Origin: an uncultured Draconibacterium sp.
GTDB taxonomy: Bacteria > Bacteroidota > Bacteroidia > Bacteroidales > Prolixibacteraceae
Direction: 5' to 3'
DNA: 64,000 nt
Assembly (NCBI RefSeq): GCF_963676735.1
Contig: NZ_OY781464.1
Location: forward strand, 2,513,001 to 2,577,000
Part shown: piece by piece, positions 25,869 through 33,974 of the stretch
How positions within the stretch are numbered: position 1 is the stretch's first letter
How the letters are laid out: every line of letters begins with the position of its first letter
The notes under the pieces: generated by a model
What the model was told of the DNA's origin: nothing
The model's database searches: none
Seen by the model: only the letters and a program-made list of their open reading frames with translations
Translations under genes and position numbers: made by a program

Positions 25869-28667
25869 ATGTCCAATAGCAAAAATGCTAAATACATTGA
25901 GATTCAGAACGCAAGAGTTCATAATCTCAAAAATATAAGCCTAAAAATTCCACGAAACAAATTCATTGTTGTAACAGGCGTTTCGGGGTCGGGGAAATCA
26001 TCGCTGGCCTTCGACACTTTGTTTGCAGAAGGGCAACGGCGTTACGTTGAAAGCCTTTCGTCATACGCACGTCAGTTTTTAGGCCGAATAAATAAACCCG
26101 AGGTTGATTTTATTAACGGCATACCGCCAGCCATTGCCATCGAACAAAAAGTGAATACACGTAATCCGCGATCAACAGTAGGTACTTCAACCGAAGTGTA
26201 CGACTACCTGAAATTACTTTATGCAAGGGTTGGACAAACTATCTCTCCGGTATCGGGGCAAGTGGTTTCGCGCAACAGTGTTACCGACGTGGTAGATTTT
26301 GTAAACGGTTTTGAGGAAGGTACTCGTTTAATTATTGCAGCTCCGCTAGCGGCAAAAAATGGAAGAACCATGCTTCAGGAAATCGAATTGCTGATGCAAC
26401 AGGGATTTTCGCGCATCGAAACCGACAACGAAATTCTGCGTATTGATGAGCTTGTTCAGAACAATTCTGATAAGTTATGTTCGGATACCTGTAACCTGGT
26501 TATCGACCGCATTGCGGTGAAGCACGATGAAGACACACAAAGCAGGTTGGCCGATTCGGTTCAAACTGCATTTTTTGAAGGCCATGGTGAATGCACCGTA
26601 AAAATTTACCTGAAAGAAGGTGTTGAAACAAAAATTTTCTCGAACCGATTTGAAGCCGATGGAATTGAGTTTGAAGAACCAACAGTTCACATGTTCAGCT
26701 TTAACAACCCGGTTGGCGCGTGTCCTACCTGCGAGGGTTACGGCAAAGTAATTGGGATTGATGAAGACCTGGTAATTCCGAACAAATCATTATCGATTTA
26801 CCAGGATGCCATTGCCTGCTGGAAAGGTGAAAAAATGAGTAAATGGAAAAACCAACTTATTTACACCGCAGATAAATTCAATTTTCCGATACACAAGCCC
26901 TTTTACGAACTCAGCGACGAACAAAAGTTTTTGATTTGGACAGGCAACGGCTATTTTGAAGGACTCAATCAATTTTTTAAGCACCTCGAAGAGGGCAGCT
27001 ATAAAATTCAATACCGGGTAATGTTATCGCGCTACCGCGGAAAAACCATTTGTCCGGAGTGCAAAGGAAGCCGCTTAAAAAAAGAAGCCGCTTATGTAAA
27101 GGTCTCCGGAAAATCGTTGCAAGAATTGGTTTTAATGCCGGTTTCAGAGCTTCGCGGTTTTTTTGCTTCACTAGAGCTTAGCCCACACGAACAAAAAGTT
27201 GCTAAACGCATACTCATCGAAATCACTAATCGTCTCGAGTTTTTATGCGATGTGGGCTTGGGTTACCTTACTTTAAACCGACTTTCGTCAACCTTGTCGG
27301 GTGGCGAATCGCAACGCATAAACCTGGCAACATCCTTAGGTAGCAGCCTGGTGGGCTCGCTTTATATTTTAGATGAACCCAGCATTGGACTTCACTCCAG
27401 AGATACTGAAAAACTAATAAAAGTATTGCGCCGCTTACAAAAAGTTGGCAATACGGTATTGGTTGTTGAGCACGATGAAGACATTATCCGTGCTGCCGAC
27501 CTTGTAATCGATATTGGCCCCCTTGCCGGCCAACACGGAGGCGAGGTTGTTTTTCAGGGAACACATAAAGAGCTGGAAGAAAGCCCGACCAGTTTAACCA
27601 CCAAATATTTGGTTGGAACCGAAGAAATACCGCTACCCCATCAACGGCGTAAGTGGACCAATGCAATTGAAGTGGTTGGCGCACGCGAAAACAACCTTAA
27701 AAATGTAACGGTAAAATTCCCGCTGAACACCCTCACTGTTATCACCGGTGTTAGCGGATCGGGAAAATCATCGCTTATTTCAAAAATTCTTAGTCCGGGT
27801 TTAACAAAAATTCTTGGTGGCTACGGCGAAAAAACAGGGCACCACGATGCCATTTTAGGCGACTACAAAATGATAAATGCGGTTGAATTTATCGACCAGA
27901 ATCCTATAGGAAAGTCATCGCGTTCGAATCCGGTTACCTACCTGAAAGCTTACGATGAGATCCGGAAGTTATTTTCGGAACAGCAGGCCGCAAAAATACA
28001 GGGACTTAAGCCTTCTCATTTTTCGTTTAATGTTGATGGTGGCCGCTGCGATGAATGCCAGGGCGAAGGAACAATTAAAGTTGAAATGCAGTTTTTGGCC
28101 GATGTTTACCTCTTATGCGAAAGTTGTGGCGGGAAAAGATTTAAGGAAGACATATTGGATGTGCGCTACCGGGAGATGAATGTTGATGACATTTTAAACC
28201 TTACGGTTAACGAAGCTATTGAATTGTTCGCACAAGGAAAAAGTTCGACCGAAAAAAAGATTACAAAACGACTGAAGCCACTTCAAGATGTAGGTTTAGG
28301 CTATATTAAACTTGGACAATCGTCGAGTACTTTGTCGGGTGGTGAAAGCCAGCGTGTTAAACTTGCTTCGTTTTTGGCAAAAGAGAAAGACTCGCCTACC
28401 CTATTCATTTTTGACGAGCCAACCACGGGATTGCACTTTCATGATATCAGAAAACTACTTGATTCATTCAACGCGCTTATCTCTCGTGGCCATTCCATTT
28501 TAGTAATCGAGCACAACATGGATATAATTAAATCGGCCGACTGGATTATTGACCTTGGTCCAGAAGGTGGTGATAAAGGGGGAACACTGGTTTTTGAAGG
28601 AACACCTGAGGAGATTATAAAAAAGGAACAATCGTATACCGGTTTGGCACTTAAAGAAAAACTATAA
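25869..28667 (+). CDS. uvrA: UvrABC excinuclease subunit A
   Basis: The 932-residue damage-recognition ATPase of nucleotide excision repair. It has two ABC ATPase modules with Walker A GVSGSGKSS in each, two LSGGE(S)QR signatures (STLSGGESQRINLA and STLSGGESQRVKLA) and Walker B segments ending in DEPS and DEPT. Zinc-binding CxxC pairs are visible (CPTCEGYG, CPECKGSR; CDECQGEG, CESCGGKR). Full length and single copy here; no uvrB nearby. Confidence 0.97.
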   Translation: MSNSKNAKYIEIQNARVHNLKNISLKIPRNKFIVVTGVSGSGKSSLAFDTLFAEGQRRYVESLSSYARQFLGRINKPEVDFINGIPPAIAIEQKVNTRNPRSTVGTSTEVYDYLKLLYARVGQTISPVSGQVVSRNSVTDVVDFVNGFEEGTRLIIAAPLAAKNGRTMLQEIELLMQQGFSRIETDNEILRIDELVQNNSDKLCSDTCNLVIDRIAVKHDEDTQSRLADSVQTAFFEGHGECTVKIYLKEGVETKIFSNRFEADGIEFEEPTVHMFSFNNPVGACPTCEGYGKVIGIDEDLVIPNKSLSIYQDAIACWKGEKMSKWKNQLIYTADKFNFPIHKPFYELSDEQKFLIWTGNGYFEGLNQFFKHLEEGSYKIQYRVMLSRYRGKTICPECKGSRLKKEAAYVKVSGKSLQELVLMPVSELRGFFASLELSPHEQKVAKRILIEITNRLEFLCDVGLGYLTLNRLSSTLSGGESQRINLATSLGSSLVGSLYILDEPSIGLHSRDTEKLIKVLRRLQKVGNTVLVVEHDEDIIRAADLVIDIGPLAGQHGGEVVFQGTHKELEESPTSLTTKYLVGTEEIPLPHQRRKWTNAIEVVGARENNLKNVTVKFPLNTLTVITGVSGSGKSSLISKILSPGLTKILGGYGEKTGHHDAILGDYKMINAVEFIDQNPIGKSSRSNPVTYLKAYDEIRKLFSEQQAAKIQGLKPSHFSFNVDGGRCDECQGEGTIKVEMQFLADVYLLCESCGGKRFKEDILDVRYREMNVDDILNLTVNEAIELFAQGKSSTEKKITKRLKPLQDVGLGYIKLGQSSSTLSGGESQRVKLASFLAKEKDSPTLFIFDEPTTGLHFHDIRKLLDSFNALISRGHSILVIEHNMDIIKSADWIIDLGPEGGDKGGTLVFEGTPEEIIKKEQSYTGLALKEKL

Positions 28668-28697
28668 AAAAAAAGAGCCGCCTCATCAGGCGGCTCT
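28666..28697 (-). terminator. Terminator of the OsmC gene
   Basis: AGAGCCGCCT (28674-28683) and AGGCGGCTCT (28688-28697) form a perfect ten-base stem. The A run to the left becomes a U run on the minus-strand transcript, so it ends the OsmC gene. It also lies just after the uvrA stop. Confidence 0.85.
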
Positions 28698-28718
28698 GAA
28701 CCATTAAAATCTCACTAT

Positions 28719-29165
28719 TTAAACAGTTGCATCTTCTACTACAACCGGTTTAATTACACTGGTTTTTGCAATATTATCTGCTATTGGGCAGCGCAATGCA
28801 ATTTCCTGTAGCAGCTCTTCCTTTTCTTTTGTCGAAAGATCAGCATCAATATGCACATAGCTTCTTATTTCGGTAAACCCAGCTCTGCCTTCAGTCGTTT
28901 TTCCAAGCAAAAAGTCTTTGTCAATATCACCTTCTGCCATTACTCGAATTCCCTTAAGAGGTATGCGCCTTTGCTGCGCAATAATTCGCCCAATTGCACA
29001 AATGCAGGCAGGTAAAGAACTAAGAAAAATTTCTAACGGGTTGGGACCTTCGTCATTTCCTCCGGCCATTTTAGGCTGGTCGATTACAAATGGGTGCGAA
29101 CAGTTAATTTGAGTGCTAAAAGTACGGCCCATTTCTCCGCTTACTTTTATTGTTGAAGTTGCCAT
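28719..29165 (-). CDS. OsmC/Ohr-family peroxide-reductase-like protein
   Basis: About 148 residues starting MATSTIKVSGEMGRTFS. The family's two conserved cysteines are visible: one in SSLPACICAIG on the central helix and one in ALRCPIADNI. OsmC/Ohr proteins reduce organic hydroperoxides with these thiols. The start at 29163-29165 is preferred over the upstream 29213 ATG, whose 16 extra residues look untranslated and hydrophobic. Substrate is not determinable. Confidence 0.85.
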   Translation of the reverse strand: MATSTIKVSGEMGRTFSTQINCSHPFVIDQPKMAGGNDEGPNPLEIFLSSLPACICAIGRIIAQQRRIPLKGIRVMAEGDIDKDFLLGKTTEGRAGFTEIRSYVHIDADLSTKEKEELLQEIALRCPIADNIAKTSVIKPVVVEDATV

Positions 29166-29266
29166 AACATATACTATTAGTTCATAATGAACAAATGTAA
29201 TTTTAATTATCACAATCTTTTATGACTTTAGTCAAATAAAGAACATAATTTCATTATAAATTAAAA

Positions 29267-29692
29267 TTAGGGTTTTAGTCGTTTCCACAAATTCCGTAGG
29301 AATAAAACCGCATACACCACTAACGGAGTTAACAAGACTAGAGCAGTAAGAATTAGCCAGCTTTTAAATTCCAGAGGAGCATTTTTGAACGAAAAAGCCC
29401 AATTTCCGGAAAGCAAAAATGCAATCAGGCCCCAAAACAGTGCCAATAAAATATTTAGCTGCAAAATTTTAACCATAACTGTTTTGACAGCATTAGTTTC
29501 TTTTTGAGGAAATAGCTGGAGCATTAACAATGCATACAAAGTAAGTAACAACCAAATAATGAAATTACCAAAAGGCAGCTCCCGGTCAGGAATGATACTC
29601 CTGGCCAATAAATCGGTATTAATAAACAGCAGGTAGGCTGTAAAAATTACCAATACCGGAAACAGAATAATATTAATTTTCTTCAACAACAT
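29267..29692 (-). CDS. Small four-span membrane protein after the MATE exporter
   Basis: 141 residues with about four hydrophobic segments and a basic C-terminus (RNLWKRLKP). It overlaps the 3' end of the MATE gene by 20 bp, which indicates translational coupling. I do not recognise the family. A link to the exporter is suggested only by the overlap. Confidence 0.6.
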   Translation of the reverse strand: MLLKKINIILFPVLVIFTAYLLFINTDLLARSIIPDRELPFGNFIIWLLLTLYALLMLQLFPQKETNAVKTVMVKILQLNILLALFWGLIAFLLSGNWAFSFKNAPLEFKSWLILTALVLLTPLVVYAVLFLRNLWKRLKP

Positions 29693-31043
29693 TATTTTGA
29701 ACTAAAAGCGGCAGTTTTTTCCATTCGCGAACCAATAAAAACCCAACAACGATAGCCGACATGGTATCAGCCAGGGGATAGCTGAGCCAAATTCCATCAA
29801 TCGCCCAAAACTGCGGCAGAATGTACAACAGTGGAATTAATCCGATAACTTGTCTGAAAATTGTAGCGAACATCGATAATCCCGCCTTCCCAATGGCCTG
29901 GAAAAAATTAGATGCCACCACCTGAAATCCAACAATGGGCAATGCCAGAACAACCAGTCTGAGTCCTCGTATTGCTATTTCATAAAGTACCTGGCTATCG
30001 TTATTAAAAACCTTAATAATTGCACCAGGAAAGGCTTCAAGAAGAGCATAAGAAACAATGGCAATAAGCGTTGCTGCAATAAGCGATATTCGCAAAGTAT
30101 CTTTTATACGTTTAACCGATTTGGCTCCATAATTAAAACCAATAATGGGTTGCGAAGCCATGTTTAAGGCCACAATTGCCATTATAACCAGGGTTAGAAC
30201 AGAGTTTATAATCCCCATCGCTCCAACGGCCAGGTCGCCACCAAAATCAATTAGTTTTTTATTAAGAAGGCCTTGTACAAAACTACCGGCAATTTGCATG
30301 GAAAACGGTGCCATGCCAATTGCCAGAATTTCAAGTACAATATCCCACTTAATGTTGAGGTATTTTAATTGCAGCCTAACAACCGCACGCTTGCTTTTTG
30401 TAAAATGATACAAAACCCACAGCATTAACACAAACATGGAGATTACAGTGGCATAAGCAGCTCCTTTTACCCCCATATCAAAAACAAAAATAAATATTGG
30501 ATCGAGGATAATGTTGGTAACCGAACTGATTAGCATCGACACCATTGCCACACGCGCATTGCCTTCAGAACGAATTACATTATTTAACGAGAAGCCTATT
30601 ACCATAAAAGCTACGCCTGCCAAAATAATATTGAGGTAATCGTTGGCATATTGAAATGTTTCTTCCGTCGACCCGAACGACCGTAAAATAGGAACTTTAA
30701 GTGCGTAGGTCACAATCATTATTATAATTGAAACCAAAATCATGAGCAGCAAACTGGTACCCAGGGTTTGTTCTGCACGCTCCATATTCTTTTTCCCCAG
30801 GTTTATCGACACATAAACACTGGCGCCGATACCAATGAGCATCCCGAAACCCATCATAATTAGCATTATGGGAAAAATGACAGAAATACCGGATAAAGCT
30901 TCTGCGCCAACACCTTGCCCAATAAAAATACGATCGACAATATTATAAAGTGCATTTACAAAAACCCCGATAAAAGCAGGTATAAAATATTTGAGCATTA
31001 AGCGCCCAACATTTGCCTCCCTTAATTCTTCAATGTTTTTCAT
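29673..31043 (-). CDS. MATE-family multidrug/solute exporter
   Basis: About 456 residues starting MKNIEELREANVGRLMLKYF, with twelve hydrophobic segments and the MATE signature region (VNALYNIVDRIFIGQGVGAEALSG; later ASQPIIGFNYGAKSVKRI). MATE transporters exchange organic cations or drugs for sodium or protons across the inner membrane. An upstream ATG at 31122-31124 adds residues inside the divergent promoter region and is rejected. Confidence 0.93.
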   Translation of the reverse strand: MKNIEELREANVGRLMLKYFIPAFIGVFVNALYNIVDRIFIGQGVGAEALSGISVIFPIMLIMMGFGMLIGIGASVYVSINLGKKNMERAEQTLGTSLLLMILVSIIIMIVTYALKVPILRSFGSTEETFQYANDYLNIILAGVAFMVIGFSLNNVIRSEGNARVAMVSMLISSVTNIILDPIFIFVFDMGVKGAAYATVISMFVLMLWVLYHFTKSKRAVVRLQLKYLNIKWDIVLEILAIGMAPFSMQIAGSFVQGLLNKKLIDFGGDLAVGAMGIINSVLTLVIMAIVALNMASQPIIGFNYGAKSVKRIKDTLRISLIAATLIAIVSYALLEAFPGAIIKVFNNDSQVLYEIAIRGLRLVVLALPIVGFQVVASNFFQAIGKAGLSMFATIFRQVIGLIPLLYILPQFWAIDGIWLSYPLADTMSAIVVGFLLVREWKKLPLLVQNNVVEEN

Positions 31044-31089
31044 GTGCCCGGTAAAGGTAAGTAATCTGATTAAACATTTACCCGACAGC

Positions 31090-31121
31090 TTTGTTTTCGC
31101 ACATTTAATAACGTAAATTTG
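31090..31121 (+). promoter_or_regulatory. Promoter of the HEAT-like gene
   Basis: TTTG (31090-31093), 20 bases, then TAAATTTG (31114-31121) match the Bacteroidota consensus. The ATG at 31143 follows by 21 bp. The promoter covers the alternative TTG start at 31119 and so rules it out. Confidence 0.65.
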
Positions 31122-31142
31122 CACCCTGATAAAAACGGAAGA

Positions 31143-31649
31143 ATGAAGAAAACAAAAGTCGATCAGGCCATCTACAGTCAGCTTTTTTCTGCTGACAGCA
31201 AACAGGTTTTGCAGGCGTTAAACCTTTTAAAAGAACAAGGAAACGCGGAATACCTGCCCATTTTATTTGATTTGTTGTTAGCAGGCTGCGAAGCCGAAGT
31301 GGAGCAGACAATAATTAAGTTGCTGGGAACTGTTAAGGACAAGAGTACCATACCGGTTTTTGTACATGCCCTGCAAAATGAAAAATATAAACCCATACGA
31401 AAAAAGATTACAACGGTTTGCTGGCAAAACGGGCTTGACTTTTCTGAACATATTGAAACCTTTACCGACCTGGTTATTACAGAAAACTGGGAAACGGCCT
31501 TTGAGGCATTTACGGTTATTGAAAATTTTGAACATTTTCCGGCACCGGAAGTAATGAAACCCTTAAAGCTAAAAATTGCAGCAGCGTTAAAGCTTGCCCA
31601 GGACCAAAGGGCTTATTTGCTTGAAGAACTGTTAAAATTATCTACCTGA
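31143..31649 (+). CDS. Small HEAT-like repeat protein
   Basis: About 168 residues starting MKKTKVDQAIYSQLFSAD. Paired amphipathic helices such as LQALNLLKEQGNAEYLPILF and QTIIKLLGTVKDKSTIPVFV are the pattern of HEAT repeats, which bind protein partners. No signal peptide. It ends 14 bp before the first PorP/SprF gene, so the three genes 31143-33670 could be one unit. A role is not known. Confidence 0.65.
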   Translation: MKKTKVDQAIYSQLFSADSKQVLQALNLLKEQGNAEYLPILFDLLLAGCEAEVEQTIIKLLGTVKDKSTIPVFVHALQNEKYKPIRKKITTVCWQNGLDFSEHIETFTDLVITENWETAFEAFTVIENFEHFPAPEVMKPLKLKIAAALKLAQDQRAYLLEELLKLST

Positions 31650-31663
31650 CAGCCTTAGCAACA

Positions 31664-32644
31664 TTGCGTAACACCATAAAAATACTGGTTTTTTGTGTTT
31701 TGCTGGGCCAGGCAAACGGGAGTAGTGGGCAAAACGAGACCTACCTTCTGCCCTTTGGTAACCGGGCAGCCTTAAATCCGTCGTTTGCCGGGCTCAACAA
31801 CAATTATTCGTACCATACGGGCAACCAGTATTATTTTATCAACAGCGAGCAAACCTACAACCTTTTTTACGCCTCGTGGGACGCTTACTCCGATAAACTT
31901 AAAGGAGGTGTGGCATTAAGTTTTTCACAGGGACTGATAAGCCAAAGAAATATAAGCACCTCGCAGTTTGGGGCCTCCTATTCCGGGTTTCCAATCGCTA
32001 CAAAAAATGGTGAGATTTTATTATCGGCAGGTACCAACCTGGGAGTAGGCACCAAACAATGGTCTATTGCATTCATTGATGAGGTACTAACTGATAAAGA
32101 TGATGCTTCAAGTTTGCCGGGCAAAGCCTTTTTGCGCTACGCCCTTATAAAACCACAGGTAGGTTTTTTGTGGATGAGCGAACAATTTCAGTTGGGACTT
32201 ACGGCTGCCGTACCTTATCGGTTTGACATTGCCACGGACGCCATCGAACCTTTGGAGGAAAGCACACCGTTGAGCCTTACCTTATATCTGGCCAAAAAAA
32301 TGAATAAAAAAATTCGGGACCTATACTCCCGCCCCTTTTTGTTGTCGCCGGAATTAATTGTTTTTTACCACGAAGAGTTTATTTTTAGCCGCCTGCGCAT
32401 GGTGTCGGAGCACACCAATAAAACGTGGGGATTTTTTATACAAAACGACTTTACCAACCAAATTCACACCTTTGGCGGAACGCTTGGTTATCGGAATAAT
32501 TACGTGCGTTTAAACCTTAATACAGGACTGGGTATTCCAGGTCTTTCTGACTCTAATGCTTTTCTTTGTGAATTGTCGCTTCATATTATTGTCCCTCCTT
32601 TTAATTATTCGAAAAATTATCCGTGGTCGCCCGATAAAAACTAA
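31664..32644 (+). CDS. PorP/SprF-family type IX secretion outer-membrane protein (copy 1)
   Basis: 326 residues: signal peptide (KILVFCVLLGQANG), then the family's NRAALNPSFAGL motif and a predicted beta barrel. PorP/SprF proteins sit in the outer membrane and help attach type IX secretion cargo with type B C-terminal domains. The only suitable start is a TTG at 31664; no ATG or GTG lies before the signal peptide. A paralogue follows 45 bp later, and a type B cargo gene converges on them. Confidence 0.85.
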   Translation: MRNTIKILVFCVLLGQANGSSGQNETYLLPFGNRAALNPSFAGLNNNYSYHTGNQYYFINSEQTYNLFYASWDAYSDKLKGGVALSFSQGLISQRNISTSQFGASYSGFPIATKNGEILLSAGTNLGVGTKQWSIAFIDEVLTDKDDASSLPGKAFLRYALIKPQVGFLWMSEQFQLGLTAAVPYRFDIATDAIEPLEESTPLSLTLYLAKKMNKKIRDLYSRPFLLSPELIVFYHEEFIFSRLRMVSEHTNKTWGFFIQNDFTNQIHTFGGTLGYRNNYVRLNLNTGLGIPGLSDSNAFLCELSLHIIVPPFNYSKNYPWSPDKN

Positions 32645-32689
32645 TTTGATTTTGTATTTTGGCGCATCTTTTTAACCAATAATAGCTTA

Positions 32690-33670
32690 ATGAGCCTAAA
32701 AAAACTGGTATTTCTCTTTCTCCTGTTTCCATGTATCGCTTTTGCACAAGATCCGGGGTATTCTCAGTTTTTTGCCAATCCTTTACATTTAAATCCGGCA
32801 TTTGCAGGTACCAGCGAGCTTCCCCGATTGGTTTTTAATTATCGTAACCAATGGCCACAACAAGGAAACTCGTTTACCACTTACGCTATCTCGTACGATT
32901 TCCTGTTAAAAAAACGAAATGCAGGTCTTGGATTTCAGGCCTACCACGACCGGGAGCCGAATAACATTATTACGAGCAGTTCGGCAACTTTAACATATTC
33001 ATATCATTTACAACTGGGAAAGGAAAGTTTTATGACCCTGGGATTAAATGCCGGAGTTGTAGTAAAACAATTCGATACAAACAGTTTAATTTTTCCATCA
33101 GAAATTGACCAGTTAACCGGAATCATTAACAACAGTGTGTTTGGTGCTGTTGATGAAGTAACAAAAAGTTACCCTGACTTTGCTTTTGGTGCCGTTGGCC
33201 AGCACCGCAGCGTTTTTTGGGGCGCCAGTGTGCATCATTTAAACACACCCAACGAATCGATTTATGAAGGCGACAACAAAGGGAAAGTTCCTATGAAAGT
33301 TACCCTTCATGCAGGAGCTCATTTACACCGTTTTCATCACGATTTGCTCTCGCGCAGGTTTACCCTTTCGCCCAATGTGCTTTACCAACAGCAGGGTTCG
33401 TTTAAACAACTAAACCTTGGTATTTATATGATTGAAAAATCAGTATTGTTTGGGGCCTGGTTCAGGAATAATATTGATACACGCCCCGATGCACTTATTG
33501 CACTTATCGGCTTTGCGCGAAACAAATTCCAATTTGGCTATAGTTTTGATTATACCCTGTCAAAACTATCAAACTACAGCCACGGCTCACATGAGTTTTC
33601 GTTAACATTTTTTATAGGACGCAAGGGGAAAATACCCATTCGAAATAAATTGCTTATTCCCACACTTTAG
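32690..33670 (+). CDS. PorP/SprF-family type IX secretion outer-membrane protein (copy 2)
   Basis: 326 residues, same length as copy 1 but well diverged. Signal peptide (LVFLFLLFPCIAFAQ), then the family start DPGYSQFFANPLHLNPAFAG and barrel-type strands to the end. Both copies lie beside the large C-type-lectin/PKD protein at 33975-36203, which carries the type B sorting domain such proteins serve. Confidence 0.92.
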   Translation: MSLKKLVFLFLLFPCIAFAQDPGYSQFFANPLHLNPAFAGTSELPRLVFNYRNQWPQQGNSFTTYAISYDFLLKKRNAGLGFQAYHDREPNNIITSSSATLTYSYHLQLGKESFMTLGLNAGVVVKQFDTNSLIFPSEIDQLTGIINNSVFGAVDEVTKSYPDFAFGAVGQHRSVFWGASVHHLNTPNESIYEGDNKGKVPMKVTLHAGAHLHRFHHDLLSRRFTLSPNVLYQQQGSFKQLNLGIYMIEKSVLFGAWFRNNIDTRPDALIALIGFARNKFQFGYSFDYTLSKLSNYSHGSHEFSLTFFIGRKGKIPIRNKLLIPTL

Positions 33671-33821
33671 CTACTTTCTTTGTTTGTTCGTGTTTTAATT
33701 CCCACGGCACAATAAAATGATCCTCTGTGTGAAAATCTCTCCTTTTCCTATCTGGATTATATCCTCCATAAAGCGGGAATTCTTTTTCCTGAAACGTATC
33801 CAATTCAAATTTTCTCTTCAT
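33654..33821 (-). CDS. Possible small basic protein
   Basis: About 55 residues starting MKRKFELDTFQEKEFPLYGG; no motif recognised. It overlaps the 3' end of the PorP/SprF gene by 17 bp on the other strand. The composition is protein-like and a longer start at 33857 exists, but the frame could be chance. Confidence 0.35.
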   Translation of the reverse strand: MKRKFELDTFQEKEFPLYGGYNPDRKRRDFHTEDHFIVPWELKHEQTKKVAKVWE

Positions 33822-33974
33822 ACCTATGCTTTTTTTTATCGATTTTTGCACCAACACCTACTTTAAAATACCAACCATTAACCAATCCTTTCTACGTAAT
33901 GAAGGGACAGAAAGATACTTACTAATATGACAAAAGTCAATTATTTTAACACATTTTAGTGCAATCGATTGTAA